From DYCT01 sp051875715 (GTDB taxonomy: Bacteria > Bacteroidota > Bacteroidia > Bacteroidales > Bacteroidaceae), in the NCBI GenBank assembly GCA_051875715.1, contig JBJEHD010000017.1, forward strand, positions 13,361 to 77,360: a stretch of DNA of 64,000 nucleotides, in the 5' to 3' direction. The translations under genes were made by a program, and so were the position numbers. Below the pieces are notes generated by a model. That model made no database searches. It had not been told where the DNA came from and saw nothing but the letters and a program-made list of their open reading frames with translations. Shown piece after piece: positions 8,911 through 18,011 of this stretch (the first letter of the stretch is position 1; each line of letters begins with the position of its first letter).

Positions 8911-9435
8911 TCACCATCCGAAGGCGTCGCTGTGGGTCATCCATTTGTCTTGCGCCTTGAGCACCTGCTCGATGACGTCGCGGCAGCAACCTTGACCGCC
9001 GGCCCGGTGGGAGATGTAGCGGGCTATCTGCTTGATTTCCGGGGCGGCATCGGCCGGGCAGCAGGGTAGCCCGACGTGCGACATGATTTCGTAGTCGGGG
9101 ATGTCGTCGCCCATGTAGAGCACCTCGTCGTCGCTCAGTCCGTAGAGGGCTTTGAGGCGTTCGTATTCGGTCAGTTTCACGGCGGCGCCCATGCAGATGT
9201 CCTTCACGCCCAGGCCTTCGTAGCGGCGGCGTGTGGCTTCGCCGCGTCCGCCGGTGATGATGGCCACGTGCAGCCCGCGCTTTACGGCCAGTTGCAGCGC
9301 ATAGCCGTCTTTGATGTTCACCGTCCGGGTCGGGTTGCCCTCCGGGTCGGTCGGGATGGTTTCCAAACTCAGCACGCCGTCGACGTCGAACATCAGGGCG
9401 CGTATTTTTGTCAGGTCGTAGGAGATGTTGCTCAT
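8911..9435 (-). CDS. kdsC: KDO-8-phosphate phosphatase (KdsC-like HAD)
   Basis: A 174-residue C0-cap HAD phosphatase. It has the nucleophile motif FDVDGVLS (near 17), motif II ITGGR, a conserved Lys in AAVKLTEY and the metal motif [11 protein letters not shown]. The C-terminal [14 protein letters not shown] is typical of the KdsC tail that helps form the active site in the tetramer. The known reaction is dephosphorylation of 3-deoxy-D-manno-octulosonate 8-phosphate for lipid A core synthesis. The start overlaps the upstream DUF2520-type stop by 4 bases, indicating coupled translation. Confidence 0.92.
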   Translation of the reverse strand: MSNISYDLTKIRALMFDVDGVLSLETIPTDPEGNPTRTVNIKDGYALQLAVKRGLHVAIITGGRGEATRRRYEGLGVKDICMGAAVKLTEYERLKALYGLSDDEVLYMGDDIPDYEIMSHVGLPCCPADAAPEIKQIARYISHRAGGQGCCRDVIEQVLKAQDKWMTHSDAFGW

Positions 9436-10259
9436 GATTGTGATTCGTTTGTTTGGGGATGGGCGGCCATCCGGTGGATGCTTTCGCTCAGATTTCGGTA
9501 AAGGGCCTGCAGGTCGGGGCGTCCGTCCAGCAGGGCGAGGTGGCGGTCGATGACGTTGGTGTCGAAGCGGACGGCCGGCCCGGTTTGGGCTTCGCGCGGG
9601 GGCAGGTCGTGTACCTTGGCCACGGTCTCGTCGATGAGTGGCAGCAAGAGGTCGAAGGTTAGTCCGTGTGCCGCCAGCAAGTCGGCCGACAAGGCGTAGA
9701 GGTGGTTGGTGAAGTTGCAGGCCAGCACGGCGGCCAGATGCAGATAGCGCCGTTGTTCGCTGTCGGCTTCGCGGACGGTGTCGGTCAGACTGCCGGCCAC
9801 CTGGCGCAACAGGCGGAGGGTGGCTGCGTCCGATGCTTCCAGAAAGAAGGGCAGGTGTGCGAACGACACTTCACGCTGCCGGCTGAACGTCTGCAGGGGA
9901 TAGATGACCCCGTAGTGGGCGACCTGTCCCTTCCAGCAGTCCATGGGCATGCTGCCGGCCGTGTGGACAAAGATTCCTCCGTCCGGGCTGCAGGCGGCGA
10001 TGTCGGCCACGTGGGCCTCCAGGGCCTTGTCGGACAAGGCAACGATGTACAATTGTGCGTCGGGCCTCAGGCGGTCGAACGCCGTGGTCCATGTCGCACC
10101 GACCAGCCGGGCCAACCGGCTGGCAGATGCTTCGGTGCGGCTGTACACCTGCCGGATGGGGTAGCCGTGGGCGTGCAGTGCGAGTCCCAGCCGGGTGGCC
10201 AGGTTGCCTGCCCCTACCAGCACGATGTCGGGCCGTTGCTCATTCGGTTCGGTCGTCAT
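9432..10259 (-). CDS. DUF2520-type Rossmann oxidoreductase-like protein
   Basis: A 275-residue protein with an N-terminal NAD(P)-binding motif [11 protein letters not shown] and a C-terminal helical domain. The layout matches the Rossmann-like/DUF2520 family, which resembles pyrroline-5-carboxylate reductase and ketopantoate reductase. Substrate and reaction are unknown. It overlaps the preceding nitroreductase gene by 20 bases and kdsC by 4 bases, so the three are translated from one message. Confidence 0.85.
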   Translation of the reverse strand: MTTEPNEQRPDIVLVGAGNLATRLGLALHAHGYPIRQVYSRTEASASRLARLVGATWTTAFDRLRPDAQLYIVALSDKALEAHVADIAACSPDGGIFVHTAGSMPMDCWKGQVAHYGVIYPLQTFSRQREVSFAHLPFFLEASDAATLRLLRQVAGSLTDTVREADSEQRRYLHLAAVLACNFTNHLYALSADLLAAHGLTFDLLLPLIDETVAKVHDLPPREAQTGPAVRFDTNVIDRHLALLDGRPDLQALYRNLSESIHRMAAHPQTNESQS

Positions 10260-10782
10260 ACCGGTTGATGTGTATTTTCTCCCATTGCAGGTGTTCTTCG
10301 TTGAAGGGCTTGCGTTCCATGCCCTTGTGCCCGATGGCGATGATGGACACCACCTGCAACTGGAGCGGGATGTTCAGCAGGTTTCGTACGTATTCGTCGG
10401 ACGGTTGGTCGTCCGAGGCCTGCCGCTGGCGCACCTGTACCCAGCAACTGCCCAGTCCCAGGTCTTCGGCCTGCAACTGGATGAGCGTGGAGGCCACGGC
10501 GGCGTCTTCTATCCAGACATCGCTGACCAAGGGGTCGGCCAGTACGACGATGGCGAGGGCGGCATCCTTGACGAAGGCGGAACCTTGCTCCTTGCAGAGC
10601 GACAGGCGGCTCAGGGTCTCTTTGTCGTCCACGGCAATGAATTGCCAACAGTTGCTCCGTTTCGACGAGGGAGCCATCAGGGCGGCTTTCAGCAGGGCCA
10701 CCACTTCGTCCTGCGTCAGTTCTTCCGAGGTGAATTTGCGCATGCTGCGGCGCATTCGGATTAGTTCGCTGAAATCTTTCAT
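10240..10782 (-). CDS. Nitroreductase-family flavoprotein
   Basis: A 180-residue FMN-dependent nitroreductase-fold protein. RMRRSMRKF at residues 9-17 and MAPSSKRSNCWQFIAV near 37 are the FMN-phosphate and isoalloxazine contacts seen in the family. EDLGLGSCWVQVR near 112 is the conserved helix. It is the first gene of the minus-strand operon, and the -7 box TACCTTTG lies about 32 bases upstream. The physiological substrate is not predictable. Confidence 0.9.
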   Translation of the reverse strand: MKDFSELIRMRRSMRKFTSEELTQDEVVALLKAALMAPSSKRSNCWQFIAVDDKETLSRLSLCKEQGSAFVKDAALAIVVLADPLVSDVWIEDAAVASTLIQLQAEDLGLGSCWVQVRQRQASDDQPSDEYVRNLLNIPLQLQVVSIIAIGHKGMERKPFNEEHLQWEKIHINRYDDRTE

Positions 10783-10813
10783 GCGGTTCGGTGTTTTTGG
10801 CGTTATCTGTCGG

Positions 10814-10821
10814 CAAAGGTA
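10814..10821 (-). promoter_or_regulatory. -7 box of the nitroreductase operon
   Basis: TACCTTTG on the minus strand is a perfect TAnnTTTG box about 32 bases before the ATG. No clear -33 TTTG was found. Confidence 0.5.
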
Positions 10822-10862
10822 AGATTTTTGGGGAGAACTCGCCCATCTTCCTTCCTATTTTG

Positions 10863-10870
10863 TACATTTG
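10863..10870 (+). promoter_or_regulatory. -7 box of the FemAB/GNAT-like gene
   Basis: TACATTTG is a perfect match to TAnnTTTG, but only 4 bases separate it from the ATG at 10875. If it is the real promoter, the message would be leaderless or nearly so. Confidence 0.4.
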
Positions 10871-10874
10871 CAGC

Positions 10875-11861
10875 ATGATGCCATTGCGCTTGACGACTTT
10901 CTACAGCGGTGAACAGTTGCCTGCGTTGCCCGGACAAAACGTCTGGCATTCGAACGAACTGTTCCGACTCTACGAGGCTACGAAGGGGTATACGCCTTTT
11001 CTGATTGTGGCTTACGTGGACGAGCGGCCTGTGGCCAAACTGCTGTGCGCGGTACGCAACCGAAGCCGTTGGCTGCCGTTCGCCTGGGCACGCCGGTGCA
11101 TCGTGTACGGTACGGGCGAGTGTTGGGACGATCAACTGGACCGGGAAGCCGTGTTCGGCGAACTGCTGGCCCGCATGACGCAGGAGGCCGAACGCCATGC
11201 CTCGGTGATTGAATACCGCAATCTGGACAATGCGCTGTTCGCCTACAAACAGTTCCGTCTCCATCACTATTTCCCGGTCAACTGGCTGCGTGTGCGCAAT
11301 TCGCTCCACAGCCTGGCGCAACCGATGGAGCGGTTCAGTCCGTCGCGTCGCAAGCAGGTGCGTCGGGGGTTGGCCTCGGGGGCCGTCTGTGTGGAGGCGG
11401 CTTCGCAGGAGGAGGTGGAAGGCTTTGCCCGTTTGCTGAAACGCCACTATCCTGTGCGCATTCGCCGTCATTTCCCGACGGAGGATTTCTTCCTCGAACT
11501 GGGACGTTGCCCGGAACTGAAACGCCTGGTCAAGGTGTTCCTTGTCAAGTACAAACAACGCATCATCGGCGGGTCGGTATGCCTGCTCTCCGGTCGCGAC
11601 GTGTACCTGCTCTTTTCGGCCGGATGGCGCAAACTCTACCCGAAACAGTATCCCGGCGTGCTGGCCGTCTGGGGCTCGCTGGAATATGCCTGCCGGAACG
11701 GCTACGACCATCTGGAGTTCATCGACGTCGGACTGCCGTTTCAGAAACATGGCTACCGGCGTTTCATCCTCCAGTTTGGCGGCATGCAAAGCAGTACGCG
11801 CCGTTGGTTCCGGTTGCAATGGCCTTTTTTCAATAAAATCATGGAACGGATATACGTATGA
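10875..11861 (+). CDS. FemAB/GNAT-like acyltransferase-fold protein
   Basis: A 328-residue protein with features of the FemAB/'GNAT family' group of Bacteroidota. The N-terminal half has YTPFLIVAYVDERPVAKLL and the C-terminal half has IIGGSVCLLSGRDVYLLFSAG followed by CRNGYDHLEFIDVG. These are the paired acetyltransferase-like folds of peptidoglycan-bridge or lipid-linked acyl/aminoacyl transferases. The frame is open to 10791, but the start was set at 10875 because the upstream part reads through the promoter and lacks conserved sequence. Substrate unknown. Confidence 0.75.
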   Translation: MMPLRLTTFYSGEQLPALPGQNVWHSNELFRLYEATKGYTPFLIVAYVDERPVAKLLCAVRNRSRWLPFAWARRCIVYGTGECWDDQLDREAVFGELLARMTQEAERHASVIEYRNLDNALFAYKQFRLHHYFPVNWLRVRNSLHSLAQPMERFSPSRRKQVRRGLASGAVCVEAASQEEVEGFARLLKRHYPVRIRRHFPTEDFFLELGRCPELKRLVKVFLVKYKQRIIGGSVCLLSGRDVYLLFSAGWRKLYPKQYPGVLAVWGSLEYACRNGYDHLEFIDVGLPFQKHGYRRFILQFGGMQSSTRRWFRLQWPFFNKIMERIYV

Positions 11862-11956
11862 CCGGTTTTTTGCGTTATAGACGAATGAAGAGCCAGTCCG
11901 CCGCCTGCCCACCAAGTGGGAAGGAGGGGACATGTCCATCCACTAAAACGAGAAGA

Positions 11957-14368
11957 ATGAACAAGATACGTGCGCTTATGGCGCTTTTTGCCTGGCTGTG
12001 CTGCATCGGCGCTTGGGCGCAGAAGGCTACAGTGACCGGCCTCGTCACCGACGACGAGGGCAGTCCGCTCGAAATCGTCAACATCCACGTCGAGGGCCAG
12101 TTGATAGGGACGGTCAGCGACCTGCAGGGACGATATTCGCTGACGGTGGCCAGCCGCGATACGGTGACCATCGTCTATTCCATGCTGGGGTATCAGACCC
12201 GTAAACGGATGCTGCGCCGCCCGCAGGGCAAGGTGACCCTGAACGTGACCTTGCCGCATTCCGACTACGAACTGGGCGAGGTCACCATCACCGAGAGCCG
12301 ACGTCAGACCACGACGACCGCTCAACTCGACCTGAAGGACACCCGCCTGTCGCCCGATGCCTCCGGCGGAAGCATCGAATCGTTCATCGCCACACAGGCC
12401 GGTGTGAGTTCGAACAACGAACTCAGTTCGCAATACAACGTGCGGGGCGGCAGTTTCGACGAGAACATCGTCTACGTCAACGGGGTGGAGGTGTATCGGC
12501 CCTTGCTCATCCGCTCGGGGCAGCAGGAAGGACTCAGTTTCATCAATCCCGACTTGGTGGAGGGCATCGGTTTCTCGGCCGGAGGGTACGAGGCCAAGTA
12601 TGGCGACAAGATGGCTTCGGTGCTCGACATCACCTATAAAAAGCCCGAACGTCTGGAGGGAAGCGTCTCCGTCAGCCTGCTGGGAGGAAGCGCCTATCTG
12701 GGCTATGGGACGAAACGGTTCAGCATGACCCACGGCGTGCGCTACAAGACCAACCGCTACCTGTTGGGAAGCCTGGAAACAAAAGGGGAATACGACCCCA
12801 GTTTTGTGGATTATCAGACTTACCTGACCTATGCGCCCACCAAGCGCTGGGAGATAGGCTTCATCGGCAACTTCTCGCAAAACCAGTACAAGTTCCTGCC
12901 GGCCGACCGCACCACCAAATTCGGTACGCTCGAGTCGGTGAAGGAATTCAAAGTCTATTTCGACGGGCGCGAGCGTGACCTTTTTCGGACCTATTTCGGT
13001 ACGCTCAGCCTGACCCATCGTTTCAACAAAAACCACGACATCTCGGCGCAGGTGTCGGCTTTCCGAACCCAGGAAGAAGAAACTTACGACATCACAGGCC
13101 AATACTGGCTGAACGCCCTTGACGAAACGGGCGAAGAAGGAGAAGAGACGGACCAGACACTGGGCATCGGCACTTATATGGAACATGCCCGCAACTATCT
13201 GAATGCCACGGTGTGGCGTTATGCTCTGACGGGGAACAGCACGGTGAAACGCCACCAGATGAAATGGGGACTGGAACTGAAATCGGAACGCATCAAGGAA
13301 CGCTTGCGCGAATGGGAGATGCGTGATTCGGCCGGCTATTCGCTGCCGCATACGGGAGGCGAGTCGGTCAACCTGATTTACAACCTCTCCTCTCGCAACG
13401 AAATTGCCAGCAAGCGTTTCTCCTTTTATATACAGGACACCTACAAGTGTTCGTCGTGGCTGGGCCTGCTCACGCTCAACGGAGGCATCCGGGGCAGTTA
13501 CTGGGACTGGAACCGCGAGTTCATCTTCAGTCCGCGTGTGTCGGCCGCCCTCATCCCCGCGTTCGACGAAAACTTCACCTTCCGGGCGGCCACGGGATTG
13601 TACTACCAGGCTCCCTTCTACAAAGAGTTTCGCGACACGACCGTCGTCGACGGCAATGCCGTAGTCGTGCTGAACAAGAACATCCGCTCGCAGCGTTCGG
13701 TACATTTCGTGCTGGCGGCCGATTATAAGTTCCGGGCCATGAACAGGCCTTTCAAACTGACGGCCGAGGTCTACTACAAACTGTTGGGCAACCTCGTTCC
13801 TTACAACGTCGACAACGTACGCATCAGCTACTACGGCCGAAACATGGCGCATGGTTATGCCGCCGGTCTCGACCTGAAGTTGTTCGGCGAGTTTGTGCCG
13901 GGCACCGATTCGTGGATCAGTTTCGGACTGATGAAGACCCAGGAGAAAATCAACGGCCGCTGGGTGCCCCGCCCGACGGACCAACGATACAGTTTCTCGT
14001 TTTACTTCACCGACTATTTCCCGCGTAGCGACCGCTGGAAGATGAGCCTCAAGGCAACGTTTGCCGACGGTCTTCCTTTCGGACCTCCCCATACCGGACG
14101 CGAAGAGGCCGTATATCGTACGCCTGCCTACAAGCGGGTGGACATCGGCATGTCGTATCGCCTGCTGAGCAATGAGGCGAAGACCCGTCGTGGCCCCGTG
14201 GCCCGCTACTTGCGCAATGTGTGGCTGGGTCTGGACGTGTTCAACCTGCTCGACATCCACAACGTCAATTCCTACTATTGGGTGACCGATGTCCATAACG
14301 AGCAGTATGCCGTGCCGAACTATCTGACCTCGCGGCAAATCAATGCCCGCATTCTGGTGGAATTCTGA
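11957..14368 (+). CDS. TonB-dependent outer-membrane receptor
   Basis: An 803-residue outer-membrane transporter. The start at 11957 gives a clean signal peptide (MNKIRALMALFAWL, cleavage after GAWAQ); the longer upstream frame would bury it. Residues about 20-105 form a carboxypeptidase-regulatory-like beta domain (VTGLVTDDEGSPL). A TonB plug (about 115-230, including NVRGGSFDENIVYVNGVEV) and a large beta barrel follow, ending with a terminal aromatic (ARILVEF). No SusD partner follows, which argues against a glycan PUL and for another ligand such as a metal complex or cofactor. The ligand is unknown. Confidence 0.92.
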   Translation: MNKIRALMALFAWLCCIGAWAQKATVTGLVTDDEGSPLEIVNIHVEGQLIGTVSDLQGRYSLTVASRDTVTIVYSMLGYQTRKRMLRRPQGKVTLNVTLPHSDYELGEVTITESRRQTTTTAQLDLKDTRLSPDASGGSIESFIATQAGVSSNNELSSQYNVRGGSFDENIVYVNGVEVYRPLLIRSGQQEGLSFINPDLVEGIGFSAGGYEAKYGDKMASVLDITYKKPERLEGSVSVSLLGGSAYLGYGTKRFSMTHGVRYKTNRYLLGSLETKGEYDPSFVDYQTYLTYAPTKRWEIGFIGNFSQNQYKFLPADRTTKFGTLESVKEFKVYFDGRERDLFRTYFGTLSLTHRFNKNHDISAQVSAFRTQEEETYDITGQYWLNALDETGEEGEETDQTLGIGTYMEHARNYLNATVWRYALTGNSTVKRHQMKWGLELKSERIKERLREWEMRDSAGYSLPHTGGESVNLIYNLSSRNEIASKRFSFYIQDTYKCSSWLGLLTLNGGIRGSYWDWNREFIFSPRVSAALIPAFDENFTFRAATGLYYQAPFYKEFRDTTVVDGNAVVVLNKNIRSQRSVHFVLAADYKFRAMNRPFKLTAEVYYKLLGNLVPYNVDNVRISYYGRNMAHGYAAGLDLKLFGEFVPGTDSWISFGLMKTQEKINGRWVPRPTDQRYSFSFYFTDYFPRSDRWKMSLKATFADGLPFGPPHTGREEAVYRTPAYKRVDIGMSYRLLSNEAKTRRGPVARYLRNVWLGLDVFNLLDIHNVNSYYWVTDVHNEQYAVPNYLTSRQINARILVEF

Positions 14369-14559
14369 CCGCGTGTCACGTCCGTCCGGCAGACGCTTGC
14401 TTACAATTGGATAGCAAGAAGGGGAGATATGGCCATATAGGATGCTTTTGAGGTGAAATTAATTCAAGAAATATTTCCGTATTTCTATTAAAATGATTTT
14501 CTTTGTGCCTTACTTCATGGAAGGAATTAACCGTATTATTAACTAAAATACAAAGAATC

Positions 14560-14964
14560 ATGAAAATCTCTCACATCGAGCATCTCGGCATTGCCGTCAA
14601 GAGCATCGAAGAAGCCTTGCCCTACTATGAAAACGTATTGGGTCTGAAATGCTACAACATCGAAGTGGTAGAAGACCAGAAGGTGAAAACGGCTTTCTTG
14701 AAGGTTGGACAGACGAAAATCGAACTGCTGGAACCCACCTGCCCGGAAAGCACGATAGCCAAATTCCTCGAAACCAAGGGTGCCGGTGTGCATCATGTGG
14801 CCTTTGCCGTGGAAGACGGTGTGGCCAACGCCTTGGCCGAAGCCGAATCGAAAGGCATTCGCCTCATCGACAAGGCCCCCAGAGGTGGCGCAGAAGGATT
14901 GCACATCGCTTTCCTGCATCCCAAATCCACGTTGGGTGTGCTGACCGAATTGTGCGAAAACTAA
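14560..14964 (+). CDS. mce: Methylmalonyl-CoA epimerase
   Basis: A 134-residue glyoxalase-fold epimerase that interconverts (R)- and (S)-methylmalonyl-CoA. HIEHLGIAVKSIEEALPYYE at the start and GAGVHHVAFAVED near 90 carry the metal-binding His residues, and LLEPTCPES has the Glu. The ATG at 14560 was chosen because the family begins at this point (MKISHIEHLG). It is the first gene of the methylmalonyl-CoA decarboxylation operon and supplies the (S)-epimer to the next enzyme. The 191-base gap upstream shows no clear TAnnTTTG box. Confidence 0.95.
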   Translation: MKISHIEHLGIAVKSIEEALPYYENVLGLKCYNIEVVEDQKVKTAFLKVGQTKIELLEPTCPESTIAKFLETKGAGVHHVAFAVEDGVANALAEAESKGIRLIDKAPRGGAEGLHIAFLHPKSTLGVLTELCEN

Positions 14965-15003
14965 TCGTTGATATGTCTAATTATTTAATACAATCAGAAA
15001 TTC

Positions 15004-16557
15004 ATGAGTAACCAACTTGAAAAAGTGAAAGAGCTGATCGAACTGCGCACCCAGGCCCGTTTGGGCGGAGGCGAGAAAGCGATCGAAAAGCAGCACGCCA
15101 AAGGAAAATATACCGCCCGCGAACGTATCGCCATGCTGTTGGACGAAGGCAGTTTCGAAGAACTGGATATGTTTGTGAAGCATCGTTGCACCAACTTCGG
15201 TCAGGAGAAGAAATCCTTCCTGGGCGACGGCGTGGTGACTGGATATGGTACCATCGACGGTCGTCTGGTCTATGTGTTCGCACAGGACTTCACGGTGTTC
15301 GGAGGCTCGCTCTCTGAAACCATGGCCTTGAAGATTTGCAAGGTGATGGACATGGCCATGAAGATGGGTGCTCCCGTCATCGGCATCAACGACTCGGGTG
15401 GTGCGCGTATTCAGGAAGGCATCAACGCATTGGCCGGTTACGCTGAAATCTTCCAGCGCAACATCTTGGCTTCGGGTGTCATCCCGCAGATTTCCGGCAT
15501 CTTCGGCCCCTGTGCAGGTGGTGCTGTCTATTCGCCGGCACTGACCGACTTTACGCTCATGATGGAGGGAACGTCCTATATGTTCCTCACCGGCCCGAAG
15601 GTGGTAAAGACGGTGACGGGTGAAGACGTGACGCAGGAGAACCTCGGTGGTGCCAGCGTACACTCGTCGAAGTCGGGTGTGACGCACTTCACGGCCCAGA
15701 CCGAAGAGGAAGGCCTGGCTTTGATTCGCAAACTGCTCAGCTACATCCCGCAGAACAATTTGGAGGAGGCCCCGTTGGTAGAGTGCTCCGACCCCATCGA
15801 CCGCCTCGAAGATTCGCTCAACGAAATCATCCCCGACAGCCCCAACAAGCCTTACGATATGTATGAGGTCATCGGTGCCATCGTCGACAATGGCGAGTTC
15901 CTTGAAGTACAGCGCGACTACGCCAAGAACATCATCGTCGGTTTCGCCCGTTTCAACGGCCAGTCGGTCGGCATCGTGGCCAACCAGCCTAAGTATCTGG
16001 CCGGTGTGCTCGACTGCAATGCTTCGCGCAAGGGTGGACGTTTCGTCCGTTTCTGCGATGCGTTCAACATTCCTATCGTGTCGTTGGTAGACGTGCCGGG
16101 CTTCTTGCCGGGTACGGGACAGGAATACAACGGTGTCATCCTGCACGGAGCCAAGTTGCTGTATGCGTACGGCGAGGCTACGGTGCCCAAGGTGACGGTG
16201 ACCCTGCGCAAGTCCTATGGCGGTTCGCACATCGTGATGAGCTGCAAGCAGTTGCGTGGTGACATGAACTATGCATGGCCGACCGCTGAAATCGCCGTGA
16301 TGGGTGGTGCCGGTGCCGTCGAGGTGCTTTACGCCAAGGAAGCCAAGGAAGCAGCCGATCCGGCAGCCTTCATGGCCGAGAAAGAAGCCGAATACACGAA
16401 ACTCTTTGCCAACCCGTACAATGCAGCCAAGTATGGCTACATTGATGATGTCATCGAACCGCGCAACACGCGTTTCCGCATCATTCGCGCCCTGCAGCAA
16501 CTGCAAACAAAGAAACTTACGAATCCGGCCAAGAAGCACGGCAACATTCCTTTGTAA
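15004..16557 (+). CDS. mmdA: Methylmalonyl-CoA decarboxylase alpha / propionyl-CoA carboxylase carboxyltransferase
   Basis: A 517-residue carboxyltransferase of the biotin-dependent type, moving the carboxyl group between methylmalonyl-CoA and carrier-bound biotin. Both crotonase-like halves are present. The oxyanion-hole glycines are visible in [11 protein letters not shown] and [14 protein letters not shown] (N half) and in [17 protein letters not shown] and [11 protein letters not shown] (C half). The presence of oadG-, biotin-carrier- and oadB-like genes immediately downstream indicates the Na+-pumping methylmalonyl-CoA decarboxylase, the last step to propionate. Confidence 0.95.
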   Translation: MSNQLEKVKELIELRTQARLGGGEKAIEKQHAKGKYTARERIAMLLDEGSFEELDMFVKHRCTNFGQEKKSFLGDGVVTGYGTIDGRLVYVFAQDFTVFGGSLSETMALKICKVMDMAMKMGAPVIGINDSGGARIQEGINALAGYAEIFQRNILASGVIPQISGIFGPCAGGAVYSPALTDFTLMMEGTSYMFLTGPKVVKTVTGEDVTQENLGGASVHSSKSGVTHFTAQTEEEGLALIRKLLSYIPQNNLEEAPLVECSDPIDRLEDSLNEIIPDSPNKPYDMYEVIGAIVDNGEFLEVQRDYAKNIIVGFARFNGQSVGIVANQPKYLAGVLDCNASRKGGRFVRFCDAFNIPIVSLVDVPGFLPGTGQEYNGVILHGAKLLYAYGEATVPKVTVTLRKSYGGSHIVMSCKQLRGDMNYAWPTAEIAVMGGAGAVEVLYAKEAKEAADPAAFMAEKEAEYTKLFANPYNAAKYGYIDDVIEPRNTRFRIIRALQQLQTKKLTNPAKKHGNIPL

Positions 16558-16581
16558 TCAGAATTGAAAAAAGAGACCGTT

Positions 16582-17514
16582 ATGAAGAAAATATCAGGAA
16601 TAACCTTTTCGTGCCTGTTGATGTTGGCCTGCGGCCTGACCTCGTGTGGAAAGCAGAACACCCAATCCAAGGTGCTGCTTAACGAGGTGCTGGTGGTGAA
16701 CGAAAGCAACTTCCAGGACGACTACGGCATCCACAGCGCCTGGATCGAGGTGTTCAACCGTACGTACGGCACCGTCGACCTGGCAGGCTATCGCTTGAAG
16801 TGGTGCGCGCAGGCGGGCGATACCGTGGCGTATTTCATCCCCAAGGGTGACGTGCTCACGCAGGTGAAACCGCGCCAGCATGCTTTGTTCTGGGCCGACG
16901 GCGAACCGCGTCGGGGTACCTTCCACACCAACTTCGTGCTTGACAGCATCCGTCCCAACTGGATTGGCTTGTACGATTCGGGTGACAAGTTGCTCGATCA
17001 GGTGACGCTGCCGAGCGGCGTATTGCTCGGCAACCAGTCGTATGCCCGCACCGCCGATGCATCGGCCGAGTGGGAAGTGAAGGATGGAAGCGCCGACCGC
17101 TATGTCACTCCTTGCACCAACAACCGTACGCTCGACTCCAGTGCCAAGCAGGAGAAATTTGCCCGTCACGATGCTGTGGGTATCGGTATGGCCATCTCCG
17201 CCATGAGCGTGGTGTTCAGCGGATTGTTGTTGCTGTTCATCTTGTTCAAGGCCATTGGAAAGGCTTCTGTCAGCCTGAGCAAGCGCAATGCGATGAAGTC
17301 GAAGGGCATCACCGACAAGAAAGAAGCCAAAGAGAAGAAACTGGGTGAAGCCCCGGGCGAGGTGTTTGCCGCCATCGCACTGGCCATGCACGAGATGCAA
17401 AATGAAGTGCACGATGTGGAAAACACCGTGCTCACCATCAACAAGGTGCGTCGTTCGTATTCGCCTTGGAGCTCGAAAATCTACATGTTGCGCGAGAATC
17501 CGCGTAAACGCTAA
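16582..17514 (+). CDS. OadG-like gamma subunit with N-terminal lamin-tail domain (lipoprotein)
   Basis: A 310-residue protein in the position of the decarboxylase gamma subunit. The ATG at 16582 gives a lipoprotein signal (lipobox LTSCG, Cys near 22), whereas the upstream TTG frame adds nothing conserved. Residues about 30-185 look like a lamin-tail (LTD) beta-sandwich, with the pattern VLLNEVLVVN, AWIEVFNRTYGTVDLAGYRLK and FVLDSIRPNWIGLYDSG. Residues about 205-235 form one membrane helix followed by a basic OadG-like cytoplasmic tail. In OAD the gamma subunit holds alpha and beta together. The extra exported domain is unusual relative to the short E. coli/Klebsiella OadG. Confidence 0.8.
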   Translation: MKKISGITFSCLLMLACGLTSCGKQNTQSKVLLNEVLVVNESNFQDDYGIHSAWIEVFNRTYGTVDLAGYRLKWCAQAGDTVAYFIPKGDVLTQVKPRQHALFWADGEPRRGTFHTNFVLDSIRPNWIGLYDSGDKLLDQVTLPSGVLLGNQSYARTADASAEWEVKDGSADRYVTPCTNNRTLDSSAKQEKFARHDAVGIGMAISAMSVVFSGLLLLFILFKAIGKASVSLSKRNAMKSKGITDKKEAKEKKLGEAPGEVFAAIALAMHEMQNEVHDVENTVLTINKVRRSYSPWSSKIYMLRENPRKR

Positions 17515-17554
17515 CCCCTGTCAATTCGAATCAAATCTTAATGCAAATCAAAAA

Positions 17555-18010
17555 ATGAAAGAATACAAGTATACCATCAACGGCAACGTCTACAAAGTGA
17601 CGATTGGCGATATCGAAGACAACGTGGCACACGTCGAGGTGAACGGAACTGCCTATAACGTTGAGATGGAGAAACCCGTCAAGAAGGCTTCCGCTCCGCG
17701 GCCGGTTGTTCGTCCGGCTGCTCCTGCCGCTGCACCTGCTCCGGCTGCCGCTCCTGCCGCTGCACCTGCCGCTCGTCCGGCTGCTTCGGGCGCAGCAGGC
17801 TCGGGTGTGAAATCACCTCTGCCCGGTGTCATCCTCGACGTGAAAGTCAACGTGGGCGACACGGTTACGAAGGGACAAACCCTCATCATCCTCGAGGCTA
17901 TGAAGATGGAAAACACCATCAATGCCGACCGCGACGGAAAGGTGACGGCTGTCAACGTGTCCAAGGGTGATTCTGTATTGGAAGGTACTGACCTCGTAAT
18001 CATCGGATAG
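17555..18010 (+). CDS. mmdC: Biotin carboxyl carrier subunit of the decarboxylase
   Basis: A 151-residue biotin acceptor. The first 45 residues are a short conserved domain (MKEYKYTINGNVYKVTIGDI). An Ala/Pro-rich flexible linker follows (about 48-80), then a biotinyl domain with the acceptor lysine in LEAMKMENTI. It shuttles CO2 from the alpha subunit to the membrane beta subunit. The start at 17555 matches the family and follows the gamma gene by 40 bases; the beta gene begins one base after its stop. Confidence 0.94.
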   Translation: MKEYKYTINGNVYKVTIGDIEDNVAHVEVNGTAYNVEMEKPVKKASAPRPVVRPAAPAAAPAPAAAPAAAPAARPAASGAAGSGVKSPLPGVILDVKVNVGDTVTKGQTLIILEAMKMENTINADRDGKVTAVNVSKGDSVLEGTDLVIIG

Positions 18011-18011
18011 T

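Noticed and set aside
11753..14338. Minus-strand frame of 861 codons opposite the TonB receptor
   Set aside because: The plus-strand product has signal peptide, regulatory domain, plug and barrel; the opposite frame has none of these and no promoter.
17695..17800. Ala/Pro-rich repeat in the biotin carrier as an assembly artefact
   Set aside because: Such linkers are normal between the N-terminal part and the biotinyl domain in this family, and the frame is intact.
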